Translations under genes and position numbers: made by a program | Assembly (NCBI GenBank): GCA_016777005.1 | Contig: JADHSF010000002.1 | Span: forward strand, 1 to 64,000 | Reading direction: 5' to 3' | Length of the DNA stretch: 64,000 nucleotides | DNA from: SAR86 cluster bacterium | GTDB lineage: Bacteria; Pseudomonadota; Gammaproteobacteria; Magnimaribacterales; Magnimaribacteraceae | Part shown: positions 16,257-25,390 of the stretch, one piece after another | Numbering within the stretch: the first letter of the stretch is position 1 | Layout of the letters: every line of letters starts with the position of its first letter | The notes under the pieces: model-generated | Seen by the model: the letters and a program-made list of their open reading frames with translations, nothing else | The model's database searches: none | What the model was told of the DNA's origin: nothing

Positions 16257-17195
16257 TTAGGCACTTAATGAGACTAAAACCTCTCTTTTTTTATTTCCTT
16301 CGAAAGGTTTTCTTCCGTGCATTACTCGATAGTTATCTATCAATAAGATATCACGATCCTTCCAGCACCTAAGCAGAGTTGAATTGTTAGCTAATTCAGA
16401 AATGAGTTGAATACTTGATAAAGGTATTTCCTTACCATTACCAAACCTTACTGGCGCGACATCATCTTCAGAATTTTTTCCCCAACCTAAAGATGCAGCA
16501 AGTACTTGGTTAAAGAATGATTTATTACCATCATTCAGTTCTTTGATTGCTTCAAAGGCACGAGTAGTTACAGATAGATTATCTCCTTCAATCCAATTCC
16601 AGGAATAGCCAAGTTTTCGGAGTTTTGTTTCTGCCTCGTCTTTTAACAACACCCCCAATGTTTTTTGCCAACTCCTTCCTTGACCAGAGACTAATTCATC
16701 CCCATTGGACATTGTGGAATGATAAATTACCCCATTTTGTATGAATTCATTAATTAGTGCTGGATCCGCTTTAAGAATTTCTTCGTAAAGTTCATCAGAA
16801 CGACATAGTGGAGTTTGTCCTCCAGCCGAAGAAGCAGATTTGCAAAAGAAAAAAATATTTTTTGGATATGCAGGTGTCTGAGCCATTTCATGATGAAGGA
16901 AAATTTCAATTTCCTTTGGAGCTTCATTAGCTGTGAAAACTTTATCCGTTTTATTTATTCTTACAGCATTGGAAAGAGAGTCTTCATAAGTAAAGGCCTC
17001 ATATTGGAACGAAGATACAAACTGATCAAATTCACTTGCGTTTGTTATGGGCAGCCCACTAAAAAGAATTGCCCCATATTTCTCAAGATCAAATTCAATA
17101 GATATCTTATTCTTAAATATCCAATTCTCTACTGACGTCAGTGTTTCTAGCGCTGAAACATTCGGTATTTCTTTTAAGAAATCGATCTTATTCAT
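16257..17195 (-). CDS. TauD/TfdA-family (SyrP-like) Fe(II)/2-oxoglutarate dioxygenase
   Basis: The iron ligands appear as HHEMAQTP (HxE instead of HxD) and the distal His in YRVMHGRKPF. The 2OG-binding Arg is probably in NKKREVLVSLSA. HxE is normal in the SyrP-like subgroup, some of which hydroxylate amino acids attached to carriers. I prefer the ATG at 17195 (312 aa) to the track start at 17246, because the longer form would overlap the upstream aldo/keto reductase by 59 bp and adds a non-conserved leader. The shorter form overlaps by 8 bp. It lies downstream of the aldo/keto reductase and Gfo/Idh genes on the same strand. The substrate is unknown. Confidence 0.8.
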   Translation of the reverse strand: MNKIDFLKEIPNVSALETLTSVENWIFKNKISIEFDLEKYGAILFSGLPITNASEFDQFVSSFQYEAFTYEDSLSNAVRINKTDKVFTANEAPKEIEIFLHHEMAQTPAYPKNIFFFCKSASSAGGQTPLCRSDELYEEILKADPALINEFIQNGVIYHSTMSNGDELVSGQGRSWQKTLGVLLKDEAETKLRKLGYSWNWIEGDNLSVTTRAFEAIKELNDGNKSFFNQVLAASLGWGKNSEDDVAPVRFGNGKEIPLSSIQLISELANNSTLLRCWKDRDILLIDNYRVMHGRKPFEGNKKREVLVSLSA

Positions 17196-18156
17196 AGATG
17201 GGGAAAAAAGTATTAAAAGCATCTTCACAGAAGACACCAGGGTCATTGAATCTTTTATTTATATTTAGTGAAGATATCTTATCAATCACAGATTTATCAA
17301 GTTCGATGTTTGATGCATATAAATTTTCTTGCATGCGATCTGAATGAGAGCTCTTAACCACAATTGAAGTTCCTCTGTTTAAAGCCCAACTTAGAATTAA
17401 TTGTGCAGGTGATACATTGATATCTTTTGCAATTGATTGAATGCTCTCATTCTTTAACAGAGACTCACTCTCTTCAGCGCCTCCTAGCTCCTCGTATGAT
17501 AAAGAGCCTAGAGGAGAAAAAGCCGTTACCTCAAGTCCATAGTTTTTTGCTAAACGAATAAGTTTTTCTTGAGTTAGATAAGGATGAGACTCCACTTGAA
17601 GTATTTCAGGTTTAGTTTCAGAGTAGTTCATCAGATCATGCAGTAAACTTGAGGAGTAATTGCAAATGCCAATATGTTTAGTCAAACCCTCTGTCTTTAA
17701 CATCTCCATAGCATGCCAAGTATCTGAGAGCGGAACCCTAGAGGGAATCATTACGGGTTCTTTACTATCTGGGTCATTGAACCACTCTGGTGGATATCTT
17801 TGGTCGAAAGGTACAAACTCCAACGAAATAGGAAAGTGAATCATATAGAGATCTAAATAATCTAATTGCAAATCCTGAAGTGTTTTCTCTAAGGCAGGCT
17901 TAACATGATCAGGATGATGATAGGTATTCCATAGTTTTGATGTTACCCATAGATCTTCTCTTTTACATAGCCCCTTATCGATAGCTGCTTTTATACCTGC
18001 ACCAACTTCTTCTTCATTGGCATAGTCTGAAGCTGAATCTAAATGTCTGTACCCAGCCTCTATGGCCCTATAGACAGTATTCGAACAAACATCTTTTGGG
18101 ACTTTCCAAAGCCCAAAGCCAACTTGTGGCATATCTTTTATAGATTTATATTTCAT
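17188..18156 (-). CDS. Aldo/keto reductase
   Basis: The 322-aa TIM-barrel AKR has the signature HLDSASDYANEEEVGAGIK with catalytic Asp and Tyr. The catalytic Lys lies in TSKLWNTYH, the His in YMIHFP, and the C-terminal NADPH site in VVKSSHSDRMQEN. The closest pattern is AKR1/AKR2-like enzymes that reduce sugars or aldehydes with NADPH. It starts 1 bp after the Gfo/Idh stop and overlaps the dioxygenase start, so the three form a tight operon. The natural substrate is not evident. Confidence 0.9.
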   Translation of the reverse strand: MKYKSIKDMPQVGFGLWKVPKDVCSNTVYRAIEAGYRHLDSASDYANEEEVGAGIKAAIDKGLCKREDLWVTSKLWNTYHHPDHVKPALEKTLQDLQLDYLDLYMIHFPISLEFVPFDQRYPPEWFNDPDSKEPVMIPSRVPLSDTWHAMEMLKTEGLTKHIGICNYSSSLLHDLMNYSETKPEILQVESHPYLTQEKLIRLAKNYGLEVTAFSPLGSLSYEELGGAEESESLLKNESIQSIAKDINVSPAQLILSWALNRGTSIVVKSSHSDRMQENLYASNIELDKSVIDKISSLNINKRFNDPGVFCEDAFNTFFPIYE

Positions 18157-18157
18157 T

Positions 18158-19222
18158 TTAATTTTTTAAGAACTCTTTTAGATTAACCGCTTCACCTGTT
18201 TTGATTGATTCTTGTGCAGCCATACCCAGAATAATTGAATTCAGCCCATCCAAGCAATTTACTAAAGGTTGATTGCCAGTTTTTATGCATTCTATCAATT
18301 CTAAATGCTCTACATAACTTGCACCATGATGAAAGCCTACTTCTTTGACTCTTAGATCTTCTTTAATTTCTATCGTGCTATGAGAATTTAATTTTCTATT
18401 TGTTAATAAAAGCTCATTACCAGGAATATGAGTCTCTAATTTACCCCTATCCCCGGTCAAAATAATCTCTTGCTCGTACTTTCCTCCTTCTGCAAACATG
18501 CACAAATCAAGCATAGCTCTTTGACCATCTTCATAATCTATAAGCACAAATGAATTATCAATTATGTCTGGAATTTTGCCATCATACTGCTCATCTAGAT
18601 GATTTACAGATTGATCTCCTGATGCATAAACTTTTATTGGTTTACTGGGCATCATAAGATTCATGAGATCAAAGAAATGACAGCATTTTTCTACTAGGGT
18701 TCCGCCTGTATTTTTATTAAATCTATTCCAGTTCTCAACCTTTTGTAGAAATGGAAACCTATGTTCCCTTATAGATAACATTTTTATATCACCAATCTCT
18801 TCCACGTGATTAATCAAAGACTGAATAGGTGCCATGAACCTATATTCCAGACCAATCCAAACAATACCTTGGTGTTTCTTGCTCATCTCAAGCACTTCTA
18901 ATCCATCAGATAAGTTTGTGCACATTGGCTTCTCAAGTAGAACATGTTTATCTGTTTCAAAGATTTTTCTCATGACATCTATGTGCGTATGGTTTGGGCT
19001 GGCTACTACAACTACATCAATATTATCTTTAGACAGAAGCTCTTCATAGCTTGCGTATAAAACAGGATCAAAAGTCTCTCTACATGTTTGTTTTGCCCAC
19101 TCTCTAGACCTCTTATTGGGGTCTGCAATGGCAACTACATCTACGTTTGGTATTTTCTTGAGATTGCGGATATGCTCGCAACCCATCATCCCAGTTCCTA
19201 TGATTCCGTAATTTAATTTCAT
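18158..19222 (-). CDS. Gfo/Idh/MocA-family NAD(P)-dependent oxidoreductase
   Basis: The 354-aa protein has the Rossmann motif GIIGTGMMGCEHIRNL at the N-terminus, the AIADPN strand end, and the conserved EKPMCTN motif with the catalytic Lys of this family. CCHFFDL supplies the His region. Family members oxidise or reduce cyclitols, sugars and amino sugars. It is the first gene of an operon with the aldo/keto reductase and dioxygenase, so a small polyol, sugar or sugar-amine is the likely substrate class. This is an inference only. Confidence 0.88.
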   Translation of the reverse strand: MKLNYGIIGTGMMGCEHIRNLKKIPNVDVVAIADPNKRSREWAKQTCRETFDPVLYASYEELLSKDNIDVVVVASPNHTHIDVMRKIFETDKHVLLEKPMCTNLSDGLEVLEMSKKHQGIVWIGLEYRFMAPIQSLINHVEEIGDIKMLSIREHRFPFLQKVENWNRFNKNTGGTLVEKCCHFFDLMNLMMPSKPIKVYASGDQSVNHLDEQYDGKIPDIIDNSFVLIDYEDGQRAMLDLCMFAEGGKYEQEIILTGDRGKLETHIPGNELLLTNRKLNSHSTIEIKEDLRVKEVGFHHGASYVEHLELIECIKTGNQPLVNCLDGLNSIILGMAAQESIKTGEAVNLKEFLKN

Positions 19223-19319
19223 TAAAATTCGATTTTTTCTAAACTTTTTTATTCAAGATATCTATACTGGGAAACATCCCAACCATAACAGCAAATATAA
19301 TACATTTCTTTAAAAACTA

Positions 19320-20417
19320 TTGAGCAAATTAGAAAAATTTGAAGTAGATTGCTTAGTTATCGGAGGAGGAGTCTCTGGCATTGCCATTGCAAGAGAACTT
19401 TCATCTAAATTTGATAATATTTTTTTAATTGAAAGAAATAATCAAATTGCTCAAGAAACATCTAGCAGAAACTCTGAGGTAATACATGCTGGAATGTATT
19501 ACGATCAAGGTTCTTTAAAATCAAAGCTTTGCCTTAAAGGTAAAGAGCTACTTTATGATTATCTCAAGGAGAGAAAGATCGAGTTTAATCGTTGTGGAAA
19601 ATATATAGTCTCTACATCGGATAAAGAATCAGAAAAACTAAATACTGTTTATGAAAATGGCATGGCATGTGGCGTTGATGATTTAACGTATGATGATTCA
19701 TTGAAATCGAAATATCCCTTCCTAAGATACAACGAATCTATTTTTTCTCCATCTACTGGAATTTTTGACAGCCATTCCTTCATACACTCATTGAGTAGAG
19801 ACTTTCAGAGCCAAGGTGGGAACATACTGCTCGGTAATGAAACTTTAGATGTAACTCAGTCTAAGAATGGCTTTGAGATTCTGGTTGAAGATAAAAATAC
19901 TAGTCATAAATTCCTGGTTATTTCTAAAGTGTTAGTTAACTCGGCTGGTCTCAATGCAGTCCATATTGCAAATCTTATTAATGATGCAAACAATTATGAA
20001 GAAGAATATGTAAAAGGTGAGTATTACACATACCAGGGTAAGGAAAAATTGGGTAGCCTCATTTACCCCACACCAACTGAAAATAGTTTAGGTCTTCATG
20101 CGACAATTGATTTGGGCAAGGGAATAAGATTTGGACCTTCCGCTTTTGTCGTTGATGAGATTGATTACAGTCTCTCAAAAGATCAAAAATTAAATTTTGT
20201 TGAAGCTGTACAGACTTATTGGCCTGGAATAAAAGAGGAAGATCTTACTCCTGGTTACTCTGGTATTAGACCGAAGCTCAAGGGTATAAATGACTTTGTA
20301 GTAGATTCTGGTGGAGTAAGTAATGCTCAGTATGTAAATGTCCTTGGTTATGCCTCTCCAGGTTTAACATCTTCTTTGGCATTGGCTATAGAAGTCTCAA
20401 ACAGAATAGACATCTAG
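19320..20417 (+). CDS. FAD-dependent oxidoreductase, L-2-hydroxyglutarate oxidase (LhgO)-like
   Basis: The 365-aa DAO-family protein begins with CLVIGGGVSGIAIARELSS and has the LhgO-type segment SSRNSEVIHAGMYYDQGSLK and a C-terminal GYASPGLTSSLALA FAD-binding part. LhgO oxidises L-2-hydroxyglutarate to 2-oxoglutarate and passes electrons to quinone. Length is slightly below E. coli LhgO (422 aa). The start is TTG with no strong ribosome site. It is divergent from the Gfo/Idh gene across 97 bp and meets the phosphoesterase tail to tail. The substrate could be another 2-hydroxy acid. Confidence 0.8.
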   Translation: MSKLEKFEVDCLVIGGGVSGIAIARELSSKFDNIFLIERNNQIAQETSSRNSEVIHAGMYYDQGSLKSKLCLKGKELLYDYLKERKIEFNRCGKYIVSTSDKESEKLNTVYENGMACGVDDLTYDDSLKSKYPFLRYNESIFSPSTGIFDSHSFIHSLSRDFQSQGGNILLGNETLDVTQSKNGFEILVEDKNTSHKFLVISKVLVNSAGLNAVHIANLINDANNYEEEYVKGEYYTYQGKEKLGSLIYPTPTENSLGLHATIDLGKGIRFGPSAFVVDEIDYSLSKDQKLNFVEAVQTYWPGIKEEDLTPGYSGIRPKLKGINDFVVDSGGVSNAQYVNVLGYASPGLTSSLALAIEVSNRIDI

Positions 20418-21293
20418 CTATCTTAAGCCCGATCCAACCTTAATATTGGACCATAAGATTTCATTATCCTCAGCGCTGATAAATTCATATCTTGCTGTAT
20501 TGCCATCAATAGTCATTCTAAGATAACCCGGAGTCTCAATATTGAACTTACCCTTATCAGTTTCTAGCGGAGAGCCTCCTGGCAGGGCTCCTGTTGCGCT
20601 TATAAGTTGAAGCGTTTTCTTATGATCACCTTCATCAGCCAACACATGGTTATGTCCTGCTATGTAAATATCAAAAGTTCCAAAAACATAGTTTTCCAAG
20701 AAAATAGCTAGTTGAGGGTTTGCTCTATCTCTATCACCTGAACTAAATAATGGATGATGAGCTACAGCGATAGAAAACTCACATTGATCTTTCATTCTCT
20801 CAACTTCTTCCGCAAGCCATTTAACCTGACTGCCTCTTTTATAAAAATAATACAACTTATCAAAAATAGTTGTATCTAGAGCAAAAAAGCATAATTGACC
20901 AAACTGCTTGGTATAGAAATTACTAGGGTGATAAATAGAAGGGTAATCTTTTGCAACTTCTAAATAGACAGCAGGGTCGCCTTTGTAGTCATGGTTGCCA
21001 ACAGTGAGATAAAAAGGAATCTCTGTCTCAAGAAATGGCTTGAAGGGGGTTAGAAAACTATCTTGTAGTTCTGGATCATTAATAGATTGAACGCCCAGTT
21101 GCGTGATATCACCCAGATGCCAAACCATCGAACAGTCAGAATTAGCCAAAGCCTCAACGACCATTGCTTGAGTTGGATTCACCTCACCGGCATCCCCCAC
21201 AAAGCAATAAATATCTGATTCATTTGAGGTTATAGGTTGAATGACTGCTATTGAGATTATCAGTAGCAGGGTTCTAAAAGATTTTATTTTCAT
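20418..21293 (-). CDS. Secreted metallophosphoesterase (purple acid phosphatase-like)
   Basis: A signal peptide (residues 1-23) precedes a calcineurin-like domain with all metal motifs: GDAGE, HLGDITQLG, VGNHDYKGD, AVAHHPLFSSGD and AGHNHVLADEG. The enzyme would act in the periplasm on phosphoesters, with the Tyr/Trp patterns typical of PAP-like phosphatases. Its ATG overlaps the tsaE stop by 4 bp. In E. coli this slot after tsaE is taken by amiB, so the phosphatase is a lineage-specific replacement. It could serve organic phosphorus scavenging. Confidence 0.85.
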   Translation of the reverse strand: MKIKSFRTLLLIISIAVIQPITSNESDIYCFVGDAGEVNPTQAMVVEALANSDCSMVWHLGDITQLGVQSINDPELQDSFLTPFKPFLETEIPFYLTVGNHDYKGDPAVYLEVAKDYPSIYHPSNFYTKQFGQLCFFALDTTIFDKLYYFYKRGSQVKWLAEEVERMKDQCEFSIAVAHHPLFSSGDRDRANPQLAIFLENYVFGTFDIYIAGHNHVLADEGDHKKTLQLISATGALPGGSPLETDKGKFNIETPGYLRMTIDGNTARYEFISAEDNEILWSNIKVGSGLR

Positions 21294-21733
21294 GAAATTA
21301 GTAATTCTCTTTTGTTCTTCTGTTCAGTGTCTTTGTAAGATATTTGAACATGGAAGTCAGGTGAAGGAAGAGAGCTTTCACCATTCTTAGGCCATTCAAA
21401 GATCGATACTGATTTTAACTCTTTTAAGTATTCGTCTATACCAATTTCTTCGAGTTCAATGGGCTCAGAGATTCTATACAAGTCAAAGTGGAATACTTTG
21501 TGGCTTTTAGTTTCATGTATTTCTACAAGATTATAAGTTGGGCTTTTAACTAATTCTTCGTAATTGAACCCTTTAAGAATTCCTTTTGTGAAGGTTGTCT
21601 TTCCTGCACCAAGTTCACCCTCTAAAAAAATGACAATAGACCTATCAGCTTTAATTTCTCTAATCTCTATGGCCAGTTCTTCCCCTACTGACATTGTTTC
21701 ATCTTCGTTAGAGGTGACTATAACTCTACTCAT
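21290..21733 (-). CDS. tsaE: tRNA t6A37 threonylcarbamoyladenosine synthesis ATPase TsaE
   Basis: The 147-aa P-loop protein has Walker A GELGAGKTTF (residues 41-50), KSPTYNLVEIH and the HFDLYRI motif characteristic of TsaE. It powers t6A formation with TsaB and TsaD. It overlaps nnr by 8 bp upstream and the phosphoesterase by 4 bp downstream. The order nnr-tsaE divergent from queG reproduces the yjeS-yjeF-yjeE locus of gammaproteobacteria, except that queG is on the opposite strand here. Confidence 0.95.
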   Translation of the reverse strand: MSRVIVTSNEDETMSVGEELAIEIREIKADRSIVIFLEGELGAGKTTFTKGILKGFNYEELVKSPTYNLVEIHETKSHKVFHFDLYRISEPIELEEIGIDEYLKELKSVSIFEWPKNGESSLPSPDFHVQISYKDTEQKNKRELLIS

Positions 21734-23240
21734 ATTTTAGAATTATCCTAAGCTCTTCAATGACATCGCTAGGAGTAAGTCCTGCTTCTCCTACCTCTAA
21801 AGAGGCTAAATCTGCAGCTTTAGCATGTAAATCAACTCCAGCTTCAGTGGCATCTTTCAAGCTTAAACCTTGTGCCAATAAACCGGCTATGACTCCAGTA
21901 AGCACATCACCCATACCGCCAGTAGCCATTCCCGGGTTACCCGCATCACAAAGACCCCACTTTTGAATATTATTAGTTTTATAACAGACAATACTTCCCG
22001 ATCCTTTAAGAACTACAGTGGCATTAAATTTTTGTTGGATTTTAGCTGCAGCAGTAAATCTATCTGATTCAATAGTTGCAACATCTGTATTGAGTAATCT
22101 AGCCGCCTCTCCAGGATGAGGGGTTAGAATCAATTTTCTTGGTAACTTGCTAGATAGTTTTAGTTTGCTTAGAAGATTAAGGGCATCGGCATCCATAATA
22201 ACTGCAACATCTCTTTTTTCAGCTTCCCAAAACACTCTCTGGACCATTTGTTCTGACCAAGCGGATTGACCTAAACCAGGGCCAATTGCAATAACATTTG
22301 GCTTGAGAAGATACTGTTCTAAGTCTTGTCCTGAATTAACACCAATGACCATTACCTCAGGACAAGAGACTAAACTTGCGCTCACATGATCTGGTCTGGT
22401 GGCCAAACTAGTTAATCCTGCTCCAGAATATACTGCAGCTTTAGACGATAGTATTCCTGCTCCTCCAAGACCAGTATCTCCACCTATAACAACCACGTGT
22501 CCGAAATGTCCTTTATGACTATCCTGTTCTCTGTAAACAACTTTATCTATTTTATCTTCATGACTAATGAGTGAAGATGTGGAAGCCACATTAGAAAAAA
22601 TTTTGCTCGGTATATCTAGCTCTGAATAAATTATATCTCCAGAAACTTTTTTCCCAACTGAAGTAAAACAACCTCTCTTGTTGGCAACAAAAGTTGCAGT
22701 GATATCTGCAAAGACACACACATCATTCACGCTTCCTGTATCCGGATTCACACCTGAAGGTATATCAAGGGATACCACTGGTGATTTAATTCCAAGTTGA
22801 TTAATTGCCAAAATAGAGTCTTTTATATTCTTTCTTAGGATCCCTTTTAGCCCGGTTCCTATTAATGCATCTACAATAACCGCGTTATTAGATACTTTAA
22901 GTTTCCCAACAGATTTAGTTGTTATAACCTTAACTTTTGACTCTTTCATCTCTAGAAAAGCTTTTTTAGATACTCCCTTTAATTCACTAGCAGAATTGCT
23001 CATCACTATAGTGACTTGAAGGCCAAATTCTTTTGCATAACTTCCTAAAAGGAATCCATCTCCAGAATTCTTTCCTTTGGAGCAGAAGATAATTAATTCA
23101 TCTAATGGAGAGAATTCTCTGAGAATTACATCTAAAGAAAACTCAGCAGCTATTTGCATTAAAGAGTACCCAGAGATATCTTTTTCTTTTATTGCAAGGT
23201 TATCTATTTTTCTTGTTTCGCTGGCAGTATATAGTTTCAT
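21726..23240 (-). CDS. nnr: Bifunctional NAD(P)H-hydrate epimerase / ADP-dependent dehydratase
   Basis: The 504-aa protein joins an N-terminal YjeF_N epimerase (CSKGKNSGDGF, SLDIPSGVNPDTG; about 1-215) to a C-terminal ribokinase-like dehydratase. The latter has IGGDTGLGGA, GPGLGQS, LTPHPGEAARLL and GNPGMATGGMGDVLTGV. It repairs hydrated NADH and NADPH. Length agrees with E. coli Nnr (515 aa). It overlaps tsaE by 8 bp and is divergent from queG with 63 bp between them. Confidence 0.95.
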   Translation of the reverse strand: MKLYTASETRKIDNLAIKEKDISGYSLMQIAAEFSLDVILREFSPLDELIIFCSKGKNSGDGFLLGSYAKEFGLQVTIVMSNSASELKGVSKKAFLEMKESKVKVITTKSVGKLKVSNNAVIVDALIGTGLKGILRKNIKDSILAINQLGIKSPVVSLDIPSGVNPDTGSVNDVCVFADITATFVANKRGCFTSVGKKVSGDIIYSELDIPSKIFSNVASTSSLISHEDKIDKVVYREQDSHKGHFGHVVVIGGDTGLGGAGILSSKAAVYSGAGLTSLATRPDHVSASLVSCPEVMVIGVNSGQDLEQYLLKPNVIAIGPGLGQSAWSEQMVQRVFWEAEKRDVAVIMDADALNLLSKLKLSSKLPRKLILTPHPGEAARLLNTDVATIESDRFTAAAKIQQKFNATVVLKGSGSIVCYKTNNIQKWGLCDAGNPGMATGGMGDVLTGVIAGLLAQGLSLKDATEAGVDLHAKAADLASLEVGEAGLTPSDVIEELRIILKYE

Positions 23241-23303
23241 TTCTAGCTTAGGATTTGTGTTAGAAAATTATATCTCTACGATAGGCACTCTACTAATTTA
23301 ATA

Positions 23304-24380
23304 ATGAATAATTTACTCACAGAAGATATAAATCTAAATTTGTCATATCAAATTAAGCGGTGGGCCAAAGATTTTGGCTTTAGTTCTGTGGGTATAACAG
23401 ACGTTAATCTTTCTGATGATCAGCGGTATTTAGATAAATGGTTGGAAAATGGATATCAAGGAGAAATGACCTATTTAGAAAGAAATAATTCTAAAAGGGA
23501 ATTTCCTAATGAGTTGGTAGAGGGTACTAGAAGAATCATTTCTGTGACTATGAATTATTTACCAGAAGGTTATAACGGCAGAGAACTCTTAGACCGTGAC
23601 AATCAAGCATTTGTTTCTGGATATGCCAGAGGCAGGGATTATCACAAATTAATGAGATCTAGATTAAAGAAACTAGCAGAAAAGATTAAAGAACATTCGT
23701 CTCATTCCAATAGAGTATTCGTTGATAGCGCTCCAGTTTTAGAAAAAGCTATCGCTCAGAAGGCAGGGTTAGGATGGATTGGAAAAAATACATTACTTTT
23801 GAATAAGAATTCAGGGTCATATTTTTTTCTTGGAGAGATTTACACCGATCTAGAGTTAGCAATTGATAAGCCGAATACTGAAAACCATTGCGGCTCTTGC
23901 ACATCCTGCATCGATATTTGTCCAACTAATGCCTTTGTAGGGCCCAATCAACTTGATGCCAGAAAATGTATTTCTTATCTCACCATTGAATATAAAGGCT
24001 CAATTCCTGAAGATCTAAGATCAAAAATGGGAAATAGAATTTTTGGATGTGATGATTGTCAGATATTCTGTCCATGGAATAAATTCACTCACTATACGGA
24101 TGAAGAAGATTTTTTACCTAGACACCAACTTGACAATATTGAGCTTTGTGAGTTATTTATCTGGAGTGAAGAGGACTTTTTAAGTAAAACAGAAGGGTCT
24201 CCAATTCGAAGAGCAGGTTACGAATCATGGCTACGGAACATAGCTATTGCATTAGGTAATGCAACTTATTCAAAAAAAATTCTTGAGGTTTTAAGTTTTC
24301 GTCAAGACTCTTCTTCAGCGATTGTAAAAGAGCATGTAAACTGGGCAATACAAGAACAACTAAGGAAATCAAATGAGTGA
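23304..24380 (+). CDS. queG: Epoxyqueuosine reductase QueG
   Basis: The 358-aa protein carries the QueG pattern: a cobalamin-binding N-terminal part with VFVDSAPVLEKAIAQKAGLG and WIGKNTLLL. Two [4Fe-4S] clusters follow, formed by CGSCTSCIDICP and CDDCQIFCPWN with the earlier CISYL. It reduces epoxyqueuosine to queuosine in tRNA wobble positions, using cobalamin. It therefore implies B12 import or salvage. The gene is divergent from nnr-tsaE, and its end overlaps the next ORF by 8 bp. Confidence 0.95.
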   Translation: MNNLLTEDINLNLSYQIKRWAKDFGFSSVGITDVNLSDDQRYLDKWLENGYQGEMTYLERNNSKREFPNELVEGTRRIISVTMNYLPEGYNGRELLDRDNQAFVSGYARGRDYHKLMRSRLKKLAEKIKEHSSHSNRVFVDSAPVLEKAIAQKAGLGWIGKNTLLLNKNSGSYFFLGEIYTDLELAIDKPNTENHCGSCTSCIDICPTNAFVGPNQLDARKCISYLTIEYKGSIPEDLRSKMGNRIFGCDDCQIFCPWNKFTHYTDEEDFLPRHQLDNIELCELFIWSEEDFLSKTEGSPIRRAGYESWLRNIAIALGNATYSKKILEVLSFRQDSSSAIVKEHVNWAIQEQLRKSNE

Positions 24381-25386
24381 TATTGAAATAAGGCTTGAAC
24401 CTCAAGATGAATTCAATCATGAGCCAGATGACGCTTCTAATTATAACGAAAGCATGTACTTCAATGTTTTTGATCATGAAAAGAAGATGGGCGGATGGTT
24501 CAGGTTAGGAAACCGACCGAATGAAGGCTATGCGGAAATGACTTGTTGTATATATCTTCCAGATGGAAGGATAGGTTTCATGTTTGGTAGACCAGAAATT
24601 TCTACAAATGAATTTTTTGATGCAGGAGGAATGAAATTTGAAGTTTTAGAGCCTTTCAAAAGCCTGAGAGTAAAGTACAAAGGAAAGATATTGCTTCTTG
24701 ATAATCCAAAAGATATGTTAAATCCTAGTAAGGCATTTAAGGAAAATCCGAGAGTTGAATGTGAAGCTGATATTAATATCAATGGTATATCCCCAATGTT
24801 TGGAGGACAGGCGGTTAGAAAAGATGGTACTTCTCTAGAAACAGACCCAGAGAAAAGTTTTTCAAAAGCGCATTACGAACAACATACATCTGGAAAAGGA
24901 ACGATAAAAGTTAATGGCGAAGAGTGGACCATTGATGGTCTTGGTCTTAGAGATAAAAGTTGGGGCCCTAGGTACTGGCAGGCCATTGAATGGTACAGAT
25001 GGCTAACAATAAATATAAATGACGAGATTGGTTTTATGTTTAGCATCGTCCATCAGAGTGAGGATTCAGAAAGAAGAGGTGGCATAGTCCTTAAAGATGG
25101 TAAATATGAATCTATAAAAGATTGTAAAATCGATACCCAATACAATGATGATAATTTCCAGAAAACATTTACTGCCTGGGCAAGAACAGATCATGAAGAA
25201 TACGAAGTTAAAGGAAAGGTTTTATCTTTGATCCCATTAAGAAATAGAAGAAATACCCCTGATGGAGATAGTCTCGTTACAAGAATTACGGAAGGAATGA
25301 CTGAATATACTTATAACGGAATAGTGGGCTATGGAATGTCTGAATATTTAGATCAAGTTGTAGATGGTAAACCTATTGGCCCATGA
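24373..25386 (+). CDS. Uncharacterised AttH/CrtC lipocalin-like protein
   Basis: The 337-aa cytoplasmic protein has no signal peptide and is predicted to be all-beta. The motif GLGLRDKSWGPRYWQ resembles the DRSWG signature of the AttH/carotenoid hydratase lipocalin-like superfamily (DUF7064/7065-like proteins). An early NVFDHEKKMGGWFRLGNRPN segment also suits that fold. These proteins are often linked to lipid or steroid metabolism but lack a defined reaction. It overlaps queG by 8 bp and lies 4 bp before a luciferase-like monooxygenase, so a shared operon is likely. Confidence 0.6.
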   Translation: MSDIEIRLEPQDEFNHEPDDASNYNESMYFNVFDHEKKMGGWFRLGNRPNEGYAEMTCCIYLPDGRIGFMFGRPEISTNEFFDAGGMKFEVLEPFKSLRVKYKGKILLLDNPKDMLNPSKAFKENPRVECEADININGISPMFGGQAVRKDGTSLETDPEKSFSKAHYEQHTSGKGTIKVNGEEWTIDGLGLRDKSWGPRYWQAIEWYRWLTININDEIGFMFSIVHQSEDSERRGGIVLKDGKYESIKDCKIDTQYNDDNFQKTFTAWARTDHEEYEVKGKVLSLIPLRNRRNTPDGDSLVTRITEGMTEYTYNGIVGYGMSEYLDQVVDGKPIGP

Positions 25387-25390
25387 GACT

